Source: Chryseobacterium mulctrae
GTDB taxonomy: Bacteria; Bacteroidota; Bacteroidia; Flavobacteriales; Weeksellaceae
Direction of reading: 5' to 3'
Assembly (NCBI RefSeq): GCF_006175945.1
Contig: NZ_VAJL01000001.1
Span: forward strand, 1,674,001-1,738,000
Length of the DNA stretch: 64,000 nt
Shown here in pieces: positions 51,475 to 60,159 of the stretch. The notes beneath the pieces were generated by a model that searched no databases, was not told the origin of the DNA, and worked only from the letters and a program-made list of their open reading frames with translations. Within the stretch, counting starts at the first letter, position 1, and every line of letters begins with the position of its first letter. The translations under genes were made by a program, and so were the position numbers.

Positions 51475-54123
51475 TCAACGTCTTCCACTTTCATTAATCC
51501 AATTTGAAACCTTTTGATTAAATTCTACATTTTCTGTTAAATTTTCAAGGTTTAACTGCATTCTATAACGCCAATAGTGCGGAAACACTGCAGGATTATT
51601 AATTCTTTCATTCTCAATCTTCGAATTGATCAAATTTTCATCCATTGCAAAGAAATCCTGAATAGGGAAAATTGCCAACATTGCATCGTTGTAAAGATGC
51701 TGTTTCATTATAATTTCGGCTAAATAAGGTTCTAAATCACTGGGCGCTTTTCCATTTTGATTTAATTGTTGATTAAAATAAATCTGCGTAGATCCTGGAT
51801 TTTCTTTCCACCATTGACGAAGCGTTGAACTGTCATGCGAAGAAGCCGTAACCACATTCATATATCCTGCTTTTTTAGGATTAGAAAACGGAATATTTCC
51901 GGAAGGCATACGTTGAACTTTCAATGCGACAATTGCCAATTCATCCATAACTTCAGGAACACAATCCGGAACCATGCCCAAATCTTCACCGCAAATCAAC
52001 ATATCTGTTGCGTTCAGGATGACCGGAAGTTTTTCCATCGCTTTTTCTTTCCATAAATAATCCTGTCTTTTAAAGAAATAGTCCTGATAAAGCTCGTAAA
52101 TAGACTTTCTTTCCCAATCAGAAAGATATTGGTAAGATTCAGTTTTAAAAATATTAAATCTCGGATGATATACCGTTTCGCCGTTTTTTTCCTCAGTCAA
52201 GAATAAAACATTCGCACAAAGCGAAATTAATTTTTCAGAAATATCTTCAGGTTGATTTTTAAAATAATCTGCAATCTTTCTTTGAGTATTAAACTCTTCT
52301 TTAAATTGATAAGTTCCGTCTGAATTTTTATGGATAAACTGTAAAGCTTTAAAAGTTTCTTTCCCAAAATATTTCCACAGAATTTCATCATTAATGAAAG
52401 GTTTACAATATCTTTCAAAATCAAAAGGAATATGTCTCGCTTTAAATTCATCAAAAATGACCGGAACAGCCGGATAAAAATATCCCAAAATTCCCTGAGT
52501 TGCAGAAATCGGCATTCTCCAGATTCTGAAAAATCCTAAAATATGATCGATTCTCATTGCATCAAAATACTGTTCTAATGCTTTGAATCTATTTTTCCAC
52601 CACCTATAATCATCCGCTTTCATCGCTTCCCAATTGTACGTCGGAAATTCCCAATTCTGCCCGATTTCCGTAAACTGATCCGGAGGTGCTCCTGCTTGGA
52701 AATCCATTCCGAATAAATCAAGTTCCGCCCATGCTTCAACAGAATGTCTATAAATTCCAATCGGTAAATCTCCTTTTAACGAAATTCCTAAACCATGAAT
52801 ATGATCAACAGCATCTTTCAATTGTTTATGAAGTTGAAACTGTACCCATGCATGAAGCATCGAAGCATCATAATCTTTATTTTTTGCTGAGAAAAATGGT
52901 AAAATTTTACCAGCAATATATTTTTTATGGGTTTTCCACTCGTTAAAATTCGGTGTTTTGTATTTATCTCTCAAAACACAAAATGCAGAATAGGGTAAAA
53001 GCCATTCTTCATTATCTTTGATAAACTTTTTGAAACTTCTGTCTTTATAAATCTTTTCTTTTTCGGTATTGAAAACAGCTTTAAGATATTTCCATTTTGC
53101 GGAAATCATTTTTTCGTAATCAATTAAATCTAAGGAATTTAATTCTGATTTTTTTGCATGAAACTCTTCAACTAGTTCTTTCGGTAATTCAAAATCAAGA
53201 TCTTCAATAGAAATATATTGTGGATGTAAAGCATATACCGAAACTGCCGCATAAGGATAAGAATCCGTCCATGAATAATTAGCCGTTGTGTCATTAATCG
53301 GTAAAATCTGAATAATCCCTAAAGAAGCTTTATCTGCCCAATCTGCAAGTTTTTTTAAATCAGAAAATTCTCCTACACCAAAACCATCTTGAGTTCTTAA
53401 AGAAAAAACAGGAACTGCAACACCCGCATCGTGATACATTTGATAAGATTTAAATCTGAAATAATGATCTGCTACAATCTGCAAAACATCATTCTGTTGA
53501 TTTGGAACTGTTGACCTGTTTTCACCACTTTCTATATCAATTATTTCCCCTTCAATTGTATCAAAAATGGCGTATTTATACTGAATAAGCTGAATTTCCG
53601 GAATATCAACAGAAGCTTCCCAAATCCCGAAATCAGTCTGAGATAAATGAATTGAATTTTCATAGCTCCAATTACCTAAAGAAGGTGTATTTCCTATTAA
53701 AACAATTTCCCAGTTAGGATTATAAACCGGTGCTTCAATTCTGAATAAATGAGTGTGTTTTTTTAAGACCGAGATTTTTCGTGGAACTAATTGGGAAAGT
53801 TTGTTTCTTAAAATTTTATTGTTCAGATAATTTTCCGGAAAGTTTTTGCTGTTCCATTCATCGAAAATTAAAAACTCTTTATAGTTGTGAGGAAAACCCA
53901 AATGATGCAGAACAAACTCTTCCCGCAAAATATTTCCTCTTTCGTCTTTAAGCTGATATTTGTAAGCAATTGATTTAGAAAAAAAATCTACTTCACATTT
54001 CCACAAACCATTTTCGGTATGAAACATCATGTAGCTTCGGGCAGCAGAATCTTTTTCATCAACAATAAGTTCCAGTCTCTCGCCTGGTTTTGCATGATAT
54101 TCAATATTAAAATACAATTTCAT
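51475..54123 (-). CDS. malQ: 4-alpha-glucanotransferase with N-terminal CBM20 domains
   Basis: This enzyme transfers alpha-1,4-glucan segments in maltodextrin or glycogen metabolism. The 882-residue chain has two starch-binding CBM20-like domains (about 1-100, and 115-220 with VLIGNTPSLGNWSYENSIHL), then a GH77 barrel. Catalytic regions are AMRIDHILGFFRIWRMP (nucleophile Asp, about 525), CGEDLGMVPDCVPEVM (acid/base Glu, about 695) and SSHDSSTLRQWW (about 755). No signal peptide is seen, so it is cytoplasmic. The CBM20-CBM20-GH77 order matches plant DPE2-type enzymes rather than the shorter E. coli MalQ. Confidence 0.92.
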   Translation of the reverse strand: MKLYFNIEYHAKPGERLELIVDEKDSAARSYMMFHTENGLWKCEVDFFSKSIAYKYQLKDERGNILREEFVLHHLGFPHNYKEFLIFDEWNSKNFPENYLNNKILRNKLSQLVPRKISVLKKHTHLFRIEAPVYNPNWEIVLIGNTPSLGNWSYENSIHLSQTDFGIWEASVDIPEIQLIQYKYAIFDTIEGEIIDIESGENRSTVPNQQNDVLQIVADHYFRFKSYQMYHDAGVAVPVFSLRTQDGFGVGEFSDLKKLADWADKASLGIIQILPINDTTANYSWTDSYPYAAVSVYALHPQYISIEDLDFELPKELVEEFHAKKSELNSLDLIDYEKMISAKWKYLKAVFNTEKEKIYKDRSFKKFIKDNEEWLLPYSAFCVLRDKYKTPNFNEWKTHKKYIAGKILPFFSAKNKDYDASMLHAWVQFQLHKQLKDAVDHIHGLGISLKGDLPIGIYRHSVEAWAELDLFGMDFQAGAPPDQFTEIGQNWEFPTYNWEAMKADDYRWWKNRFKALEQYFDAMRIDHILGFFRIWRMPISATQGILGYFYPAVPVIFDEFKARHIPFDFERYCKPFINDEILWKYFGKETFKALQFIHKNSDGTYQFKEEFNTQRKIADYFKNQPEDISEKLISLCANVLFLTEEKNGETVYHPRFNIFKTESYQYLSDWERKSIYELYQDYFFKRQDYLWKEKAMEKLPVILNATDMLICGEDLGMVPDCVPEVMDELAIVALKVQRMPSGNIPFSNPKKAGYMNVVTASSHDSSTLRQWWKENPGSTQIYFNQQLNQNGKAPSDLEPYLAEIIMKQHLYNDAMLAIFPIQDFFAMDENLINSKIENERINNPAVFPHYWRYRMQLNLENLTENVEFNQKVSNWINESGRR

Positions 54124-54193
54124 CGATGTCTATTTTCCCTAAAAATACGCTTAAAAATTGAAAAACAAGCTGTTGCAATATCAAATATTCATT

Positions 54194-54224
54194 AAAAAAC
54201 CTTTCCTCAATACTGAAGAAAGGT
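54194..54224 (-). terminator. Terminator of the T9SS-cargo gene
   Basis: On the minus strand ACCTTTC plus TCA pairs with TGA plus GAAAGGT through one G-U pair, loop GTAT, then TTTTTT. It lies 26 bases after the stop. Confidence 0.8.
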
Positions 54225-54249
54225 CTTTAAATATTATAACAAAGTCAAT

Positions 54250-55413
54250 TTATTTAGTAACCAAAATTTTCTTAGACAATAAGTTTTTACCAGATTCTTC
54301 TGTGATGCTCACCACATAAGTTCCGGTTACCAGATTTCTAAGCTGAATCTGCTGATTAAGGTTTCCGTCTTTTACAGATAAAGTTGTTGACATCACCGAT
54401 TTTCCTGAAACATCAAAAATATTCACTTTAATATTTCCTTTGACAGCTTTATCATTTACATTCACCGTAATCGTTTGTTCATCAACTTTTGTTGGATAAA
54501 TATCAATATTCGCCAAAGTATTTACAGCAGCGATTCTGTCGTTTGCAAAATATTTACTTGCCAAATCATAAATATGCAAATTCTGTTCACCCGGAAGTTG
54601 TTTTGCTTCCAAATTATTAAGATTCAATTCATACAAAGCCGCCCCTTTTGCGCTTGCAATCACTACTTTTCCTTTAGAATTTACTGCAGCTCCATTTATA
54701 GAATACGCTTCAGGCAAACCTGTAATTTTACCTACAAATTTTGCCTTTAATTCTTTCGTTGAAACTTTAAATACATTTCCAGAAGCTGCAAAAACGTAGA
54801 AGTTATTATCTGCATCAGCAATCATATCGCCACCAAAACCTGTTGTCATCTCAGTAAATGAGTTTTTACCGTTTGAAGCATCATCTTTAATAATACCAAG
54901 ATCATTTACAATGTATTGATTGTTCTTTTTACTGATTTGAATAAATTGCGTTCCTGCATTATTGATTGCATAAATATTTCCATCATAACCGGTTGCCATT
55001 CTTGTAATATGAGAATTGATATCACAAGAAGTAACTCTTGCCACAGTATTTTCAACTAAAGTAATTTCTTTTGTTTTCTGATTTAGAACATAGATATTAG
55101 ACGAAAACATTGGCATATACACCAAATTATTGCCTGAAGAATCTAAAGCTAAAGCCGCCAAATTCATCGACTGAGCATGATTATAAGAAGTTTTATCTTC
55201 GGTAACTGCTGTTTTTCTAGATTGGGAAACCACTTTTGCCTCTGAAGAAACTCCGAAAATACTTTCAGCGGAAGTTCCGTCTGAATTCATCGCACGGAAA
55301 TCATTAAACTCAATTCTTGGAGAATCTTTTCCTGCCAATGCAAAAAAATCCTGTTGCGCATTGATTGTATTTCCAAGTAATAATAAGATAATAGGGAATA
55401 AATGTTTTTTCAT
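54250..55413 (-). CDS. T9SS type A sorting-domain secreted protein
   Basis: The 387-residue protein has a Sec signal peptide (about 1-19, ending INAQ). A mature beta-propeller-like region repeats the pattern of NLVYMPMFSSNIYVL, IYAINNAGTQFIQI and NFYVFAASGNVFKV. The final 85 residues are a T9SS type A sorting domain: IDIYPTKVDEQTITV, VNIFDVSGKSVMST, LVTGTYVVSI and a basic KKILVTK end. The tail directs export across the outer membrane by the type IX system, with removal or attachment at the surface. The propeller's role is not known. Another secretion gene is not adjacent. Confidence 0.9.
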   Translation of the reverse strand: MKKHLFPIILLLLGNTINAQQDFFALAGKDSPRIEFNDFRAMNSDGTSAESIFGVSSEAKVVSQSRKTAVTEDKTSYNHAQSMNLAALALDSSGNNLVYMPMFSSNIYVLNQKTKEITLVENTVARVTSCDINSHITRMATGYDGNIYAINNAGTQFIQISKKNNQYIVNDLGIIKDDASNGKNSFTEMTTGFGGDMIADADNNFYVFAASGNVFKVSTKELKAKFVGKITGLPEAYSINGAAVNSKGKVVIASAKGAALYELNLNNLEAKQLPGEQNLHIYDLASKYFANDRIAAVNTLANIDIYPTKVDEQTITVNVNDKAVKGNIKVNIFDVSGKSVMSTTLSVKDGNLNQQIQLRNLVTGTYVVSITEESGKNLLSKKILVTK

Positions 55414-55514
55414 GTGTTAATTTTTATTTGTAATTGTTTTAGTCTTACTAAGTTAAACAATTTTTGAATTGGATTTTGAAAAAATATTATTAAAAATATA
55501 ACAATTTTTAGCAT

Positions 55515-55593
55515 AAAAAAACTCTCGCAGATTTTAAAGATTGATCAGATAATTATTTGTAAAAAATCTGGGTAATCTTTAAATCTGCGAGAG
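55515..55593 (-). repeat. CTCTCGCAGATT inverted repeat, copy 3, also a likely cysS terminator
   Basis: CTCTCGCAGATTT at 55522-55534 is complementary to 55581-55593, and the pairing continues through TAAAGATT with one bulge. The interior is longer than in copies 1 and 2 (72 bp in all). On the minus strand the stem is followed by TTTTTTT (complement of 55515-55521), so this copy can terminate cysS. Confidence 0.8.
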
Positions 55594-55614
55594 ATATAAA
55601 TTGAAAAACTTTCT

Positions 55615-57081
55615 TTAGTTCAAAACGTAAGTTGTACCTTCTCTTCCATCTTTCAGCTCAATTCCTTCTGCTAAAAGTTTATCTCTGATCTGGTCTGAAA
55701 GGTCAAAGTTTTTAGATTTTCTTGCCTGATTTCTTAATTCAATTAAAACCTGTAACGTCTGATCAAGTTTTTCATTATTATTTTCTTCAATATTCTGCAA
55801 TCCTAAAACATCAAAAACAAAAGCATTTAATGTTGATTTTAAATCTTCAAGATTTTTAGCAGAAATTGTTTCTTTTTCATCTTTTAAAGCAAAAATAAAC
55901 TTCACCGCTTCAAATAAATGAGCAATCAGCACAGGTGAATTGAAATCATCTGTTAAAGCATCATAACATTTTGTTTTCCAATCTTCCAAACTGAAACCAG
56001 ACTGTTTCTCATCATTCGGAGTGATTAAATTTAATATTTTTAAGGCTTCCATCAATCGACTGAATCCTTTTTCACTTGCCAACATTGCATCATTAGAAAT
56101 ATCTAAAACACTTCTGTAATGTGCCTGTAAAAAGCAAAAACGAACAATCGCAGGATGAAAAGATTTTTCAAAAAAATCATTCTCACCAGAAACCAACTGC
56201 ATTGGTAAAATATAATTCCCCGTTGATTTACTCATACGTTGAGAATTCATTGTCAACATATTAGCGTGCATCCAGTAATTTACCGGAGAAGCTCCGTTGC
56301 AAGCTTTTCCCTGTGCAATTTCACATTCGTGGTGCGGAAATTTCAAATCCATTCCTCCACCGTGAATATCGAAAGTTTCTCCTAAATATTTCGTGCTCAT
56401 CGCAGTACATTCAAGATGCCATCCCGGGAAACCTTCTCCCCAAGGAGAATTCCAACGCATAATATGCGCCGGAGAAGCTTTTTTCCATAATGCAAAATCC
56501 TGAGGATTTTTCTTTTCACCTTGACCGTCTAGATCTCTTGTATTGGCAAAAAGTTCTTCGATGTTACGTTTTGAAAGTTCACCGTAATTTAAGCCTCTTG
56601 CATTATATTCCAACACATCGAAATAAACAGAACCATTGCTTTCGTAAGCGAAACCTGTTTCAATTAATTTCTGAGTCAATTCAATTTGCTCTACGATGTG
56701 ACCAGTCGCAGTAGGCTCAATATTTGGAGGCAATAGATTGAACATGTCTAAAACCTTGTGAAAATCTACAGTATATTTCTGCACAATTTCCATCGGTTCT
56801 AATTTCTCAAGTCGGGTTTGCTTTACAAAACGGTCGTTATTAACATCTCCATCATCGGTAAGGTGACCTGCATCAGTAATATTTCTTACATATCTTACCT
56901 TATACCCAAGATGCGTTAAACTTCTGTAGATAAAATCGAAGGAAAGAAAAGTTCGCACATTTCCTAAATGCACATTGCTGTAAACGGTCGGTCCACAAAC
57001 GTACATTCCAACATTTCCTTCTAAAATTGGTTTAAATATTTCTTTTTCTCCCGCAAGAGAGTTGTATATTTTTAGTTGCAT
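55615..57081 (-). CDS. cysS: Cysteinyl-tRNA synthetase
   Basis: The enzyme charges tRNA-Cys with cysteine in the cytoplasm. The 488-residue class I synthetase has [20 protein letters not shown] (zinc Cys and HIGH-type motif, residues 27-46), WHLECTAM near 220, [10 protein letters not shown] near 243 with zinc His and Cys, and KMSKS as [10 protein letters not shown] near 278. The C-terminal DALR/anticodon region ends near 488. The upstream 154 bases contain a polycysteine mini-ORF on the same strand, then folE. Its 3' side carries repeat copy 3 with a T-run. Confidence 0.97.
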   Translation of the reverse strand: MQLKIYNSLAGEKEIFKPILEGNVGMYVCGPTVYSNVHLGNVRTFLSFDFIYRSLTHLGYKVRYVRNITDAGHLTDDGDVNNDRFVKQTRLEKLEPMEIVQKYTVDFHKVLDMFNLLPPNIEPTATGHIVEQIELTQKLIETGFAYESNGSVYFDVLEYNARGLNYGELSKRNIEELFANTRDLDGQGEKKNPQDFALWKKASPAHIMRWNSPWGEGFPGWHLECTAMSTKYLGETFDIHGGGMDLKFPHHECEIAQGKACNGASPVNYWMHANMLTMNSQRMSKSTGNYILPMQLVSGENDFFEKSFHPAIVRFCFLQAHYRSVLDISNDAMLASEKGFSRLMEALKILNLITPNDEKQSGFSLEDWKTKCYDALTDDFNSPVLIAHLFEAVKFIFALKDEKETISAKNLEDLKSTLNAFVFDVLGLQNIEENNNEKLDQTLQVLIELRNQARKSKNFDLSDQIRDKLLAEGIELKDGREGTTYVLN

Positions 57082-57126
57082 TTATTTTTGATTTAATGAT
57101 TTTTAAATTTATTTTACAGTTTCACA

Positions 57127-57151
57127 TATTAAAAGAAAGAAATCTTTAATA
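57127..57151 (-). promoter_or_regulatory. AT-rich hairpin overlapping the end of the polycysteine ORF
   Basis: On the minus strand TATTAAAGA pairs with TCTTTTAATA (one bulge), loop of 6. It starts at the last Tyr codon and stop of the mini-ORF, so a ribosome on the Cys codons would affect its folding. No T-run follows; it is not a canonical terminator. Confidence 0.35.
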
Positions 57152-57223
57152 GCAGCATTCACAGCAACAACAAATAATGGTTGTGATGAATATCTGATTT
57201 GAAACTTTTCTAAATTTTATCAT
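57146..57223 (-). CDS. Polycysteine leader peptide upstream of cysS (25 codons)
   Basis: An ATG at 57223 opens 25 codons ending in TAA at 57146-57148. The peptide starts MIKFRKVSNQ, continues IFITTII and ends CCCCECCY: six of the last eight residues are Cys, encoded TGT TGT TGC TGT GAA TGC TGC. It lies 11 bases after the folE stop and 64 bases before the cysS ATG, on their strand. This layout fits a leader peptide whose translation senses charged Cys-tRNA and controls cysS. I infer that from position and codon content. A metal- or redox-binding micropeptide is the alternative. Confidence 0.6.
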   Translation of the reverse strand: MIKFRKVSNQIFITTIICCCCECCY

Positions 57224-57234
57224 TATTTTAAATT

Positions 57235-57903
57235 TTAATAATCCAGTTTTGCATGGCTTCCTACATAATGTAGAAACTCTTGTCTTGTAATAGGATTGGT
57301 TCTGAAAATCCCACTCAATTCTGCCGTAATTGTAGAACTTGCCGTATCTTTTATTCCTCTGCAATTTACACAAAGATGTTTAGCATCAATAATACAAGCG
57401 ACATCTTTTGTTCCCAACGCTTCTTTTAATGCATCTACAATCTGCATCGTCAATCTCTCCTGAACCTGCGGTCTTTTGGCATAGTAATCTACAATCCTGT
57501 TGATTTTTGAAAGACCAATTACCTCTCCGTTTGAAATATAAGCAACATGCGCTCTCCCTATTATCGGTAAAAAATGATGTTCGCAGAAAGAGTACACCGT
57601 AATATCTTTTTCCACCAACATTTGGCGGTATTTGTACTTGTTTGAAAAGGTAGAAATGCCGGGTTTATTTTCGGGAAGTAAACCTCCAAAAATTTCGTTA
57701 ACATACATTTTCGCGACTCTTTTCGGAGAATCTTTCAAAGAATCATCGGTCATATCAAGACCTAATGTTTCCATAATCTCACCAAAAAGCTCGGTAATCT
57801 TTTCTATTTTTTCCTGTGGCGATTTCTCAAAAGCATCTTCACGGATTGGCGTATGCTCTTTTCCTGTAAAAATATCATCATCGTTATCGGTAAAATCAAC
57901 CAT
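57235..57903 (-). CDS. folE: GTP cyclohydrolase I
   Basis: FolE converts GTP to dihydroneopterin triphosphate, the first step of folate (and pterin) synthesis. The 222-residue protein has an acidic N-terminal extension (about 1-35), then the catalytic core: zinc ligands Cys and His in SFCEHHFLPIIGRAHVAYIS near residue 108 and Cys in HLCVNCRGI near 181, with VIGLSKINRIVDYYAKRPQV between. It lies upstream of the polycysteine ORF and cysS on the same strand, probably in one transcript. The minus-strand start at 57903 follows a typical AT-rich leader, divergent from the YghO-like gene. Confidence 0.95.
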   Translation of the reverse strand: MVDFTDNDDDIFTGKEHTPIREDAFEKSPQEKIEKITELFGEIMETLGLDMTDDSLKDSPKRVAKMYVNEIFGGLLPENKPGISTFSNKYKYRQMLVEKDITVYSFCEHHFLPIIGRAHVAYISNGEVIGLSKINRIVDYYAKRPQVQERLTMQIVDALKEALGTKDVACIIDAKHLCVNCRGIKDTASSTITAELSGIFRTNPITRQEFLHYVGSHAKLDY

Positions 57904-58002
57904 TTTAAATAATTTTTCAACAAAAATACGGATAAAATCTTTTTGGCTATTTCAATTTATACTGAAAAATATTACCTTTCGGTTTTATTCTGCTAAAAAG
58001 TT

Positions 58003-59154
58003 ATGATCACTGTTGAAGAAGTACAAAATACCCATCAAAAAAAGGAGTTTCTCGATTTCCCGGCAAGGCTTTATCAACATGACAAAAATTATATCAGAGC
58101 TTTAGATAAGGATATTAACGAAGTTTTTAACCCTGAGAAAAATAAATTTTATAAAAACGGAGAGTGTGTAAGATTTTTATTTAAAAAAAAATCTGAAACT
58201 GTAGGGAAAGTTGCTGTTTTCATCAATAAATCTTACGAACAGAATCAACCAACTGGTGGAATTGGTTTTTTTGATTGTATCAACGATCAGGAAACTGCCA
58301 ATTTTATTTTTAATCACTGTAAAAACTGGCTTCAGGAAAAAGGAATTGAAGCGATGGACGGACCTATCAATTTCGGGGAACGTGATAAATTTTGGGGACT
58401 TCTAACGGAAGGTTTTATCGAACCTTTATATGGAATGAATTATAATTTCCCTTACTACAAAGAGCTTTTTGAAAATTACGGGTTCAAAATTTATTTCGAA
58501 CAACTGTGTTTTTCAAGACCTATTTTCGCAGAAGTTTCAAGAGTTTTTACAGTGATGCATGCGAAACACAGTAAAAATCCTGAGATTTTGGCAATACCGA
58601 TGAAAAAGAACAATCTGGAGAAATTTGCAAAAGACTTTACCTTAATTTATAATAAAGCTTGGGCTTCACACGGTGGAGGAAAATGTTTAGACGAGACAAA
58701 AACGTTGAAAATGTTTAAAACAATGAAACCGATCATTAATGAACATATCTCCTGGTTCGTTTATGAAAATGAAAAACCTGTTGCCATGTGGATGAATATT
58801 CCGGATCTGAATCAGTGGTTTAAATACCTGAACGGAAAATTCGGAATTATTGAAAAATTAAAATTTTTGTGGGTTAAAAAGTTCAAAAAGAATGAGAAAA
58901 TGGTGGGTCTCGTTTTCGGTGTGGTTCCCAAATGGCAGAAAAAAGGTCTTGAAGGATACATGATTTGGGAAGGAACTCAACACTTAAGAAAGCACACCGA
59001 TTTCAAAACCACTGAATTACAATGGATTGGTGATTTTAATCCAAAAATGATAAAAATAGCTGAAAATCTTGATACGATAGTTACCAGAAAACTGGCAACT
59101 TACAGGTATCTTTTTGATAGAAATAAAGAGTTTGAAAGGCATCCGGAATTGTAA
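58003..59154 (+). CDS. YghO-like protein with GNAT-like fold
   Basis: The 383-residue cytoplasmic protein has the family pattern: FPARLYQHDKNYIRALDKDI near residue 20, a segment around GGIGFFDCINDQETANFIF near 87 and DGPINFGERDKFWGLLTEGF near 120. Later segments YYKELFENYGFKIYFEQLCF near 151 and VPKWQKKGLEGYMIWEG near 308 resemble an acetyltransferase core. E. coli YghO is the closest named relative I recall. Substrate and reaction are unknown. It is divergent from folE and not clearly linked to its downstream neighbour. Confidence 0.75.
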   Translation: MITVEEVQNTHQKKEFLDFPARLYQHDKNYIRALDKDINEVFNPEKNKFYKNGECVRFLFKKKSETVGKVAVFINKSYEQNQPTGGIGFFDCINDQETANFIFNHCKNWLQEKGIEAMDGPINFGERDKFWGLLTEGFIEPLYGMNYNFPYYKELFENYGFKIYFEQLCFSRPIFAEVSRVFTVMHAKHSKNPEILAIPMKKNNLEKFAKDFTLIYNKAWASHGGGKCLDETKTLKMFKTMKPIINEHISWFVYENEKPVAMWMNIPDLNQWFKYLNGKFGIIEKLKFLWVKKFKKNEKMVGLVFGVVPKWQKKGLEGYMIWEGTQHLRKHTDFKTTELQWIGDFNPKMIKIAENLDTIVTRKLATYRYLFDRNKEFERHPEL

Positions 59155-59411
59155 TTAAAAAAGGGAAACTATAAAGGTTATTATTTATTTTCGTTCCGGC
59201 ATATTTTTTCATCAAGTATTTATCAACTAAAAATCTTTTGAAATAAAAAGAAAAACTAACACCTATGAAAGTTTTTAGTTGCTTTATGAAATATCCAGAT
59301 AAAACACCATTATCAAATTCGCAATATTTAAGTGAAAACTACGTTTATAACATATTAAAATCATAAATTTAAAAATTTATAAATAATTCTACATTAAATG
59401 AATTTTATTTG

Positions 59412-59419
59412 TAATTTTG
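59412..59419 (+). promoter_or_regulatory. Candidate -7 promoter element (TAATTTTG)
   Basis: TAATTTTG is an exact TAnnTTTG match 23 bases before the ATG at 59443. No convincing -33 TTTG at the usual distance. Confidence 0.45.
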
Positions 59420-59442
59420 AAAAAATAACAATTACCTAGACA

Positions 59443-60117
59443 ATGAAAAGAACACTTATTTTAATCTCATTATTTTCTTTAACAATAATTTATGGGCAAG
59501 TAACAACTGGTGCTATATCGCTTCCAACTGACTTAGGTCTTTATAATCAAGTAAATTCTAAAAGTTCTAGTAGAGCATTAAGCTATGATGAAATAAAAGG
59601 TACTCCCTATCCAAATAAACAATTTGTTTTAGCAAAATTTAAAGATAATTTTGAAACAGCCCCGGCAAGATATAATAGTTTTAAAGATAATATTGAATAT
59701 CAAAAAAATAATGAAATCTTTATTTTACCCGACACTGAAGATTTCTCTAGAGTAACCTACGTTAATACTAAAGAAACCTTAGTAAATTTAAAAACAGGTG
59801 ATGAATTTTCTGGATATTTTTATGAGTTAGTAAATGGAGAAAATGCACTTTATAAAAAAATAAAAACTAAATTTACTGATGCTGTACTTGCAAAAACCAC
59901 ATATGACAGTGACAGACCTGCTTTCTTTAAGACATTTGAACCGTTTTACTATATAAAAACAGCAAAAGGATTTATTAAAAAGCCTAAAAACCAAAAAGAA
60001 ATCTTAGAACAATTTCCAGATAAAAAAGAAGCCCTTTCAGCTTTCTTCAAAGAAAATAAAATAAAATTTGATAAGGAGGAAGACTTGAAAAAATTAGTTA
60101 CTTTCTTAAATCAATAA
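59443..60117 (+). CDS. Exported protein of unknown function
   Basis: The 224-residue protein has a signal peptide (MKRTLILISLFSLTIIYGQ). The mature part is Lys-rich and largely hydrophilic: YPNKQFVLAKFKDNFETAPA near residue 55, FSGYFYELVNGENALYKKI near 122 and FFKTFEPFYYIKTAKGFIK near 160. It ends in a helical FPDKKEALSAFFKENKIKFD region. Lys, Phe and Asn richness fits an AT-rich genome. I recognise no family. The gene has a candidate promoter and its own terminator, so it is monocistronic. Confidence 0.78.
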   Translation: MKRTLILISLFSLTIIYGQVTTGAISLPTDLGLYNQVNSKSSSRALSYDEIKGTPYPNKQFVLAKFKDNFETAPARYNSFKDNIEYQKNNEIFILPDTEDFSRVTYVNTKETLVNLKTGDEFSGYFYELVNGENALYKKIKTKFTDAVLAKTTYDSDRPAFFKTFEPFYYIKTAKGFIKKPKNQKEILEQFPDKKEALSAFFKENKIKFDKEEDLKKLVTFLNQ

Positions 60118-60123
60118 AAAACA

Positions 60124-60158
60124 AAAATACGGCTGTTCCAAATGAACAGCCGTATTTT
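60124..60158. terminator. Bidirectional terminator between convergent genes
   Basis: 60124-60138 pairs perfectly with 60144-60158 (15 bp, loop of 5). On the minus strand T-rich sequence follows, so it serves metF as well as the plus-strand gene. Confidence 0.9.
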
Positions 60159-60159
60159 A

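Noticed and set aside
57146..57373. A 75-codon frame ending in the polycysteine stretch.
   Set aside because: Its first 50 codons run antisense to nothing but in another frame of folE. Only the last 25 codons, from the ATG at 57223, lie outside folE, so I kept the short version.
59265..59366. 33-codon plus-strand ORF starting MKVFSCFMKYPDK in the gap before 59443.
   Set aside because: It is short, without a recognisable pattern or a clear promoter, and such frames are expected by chance in AT-rich DNA. It could be reconsidered if conserved.
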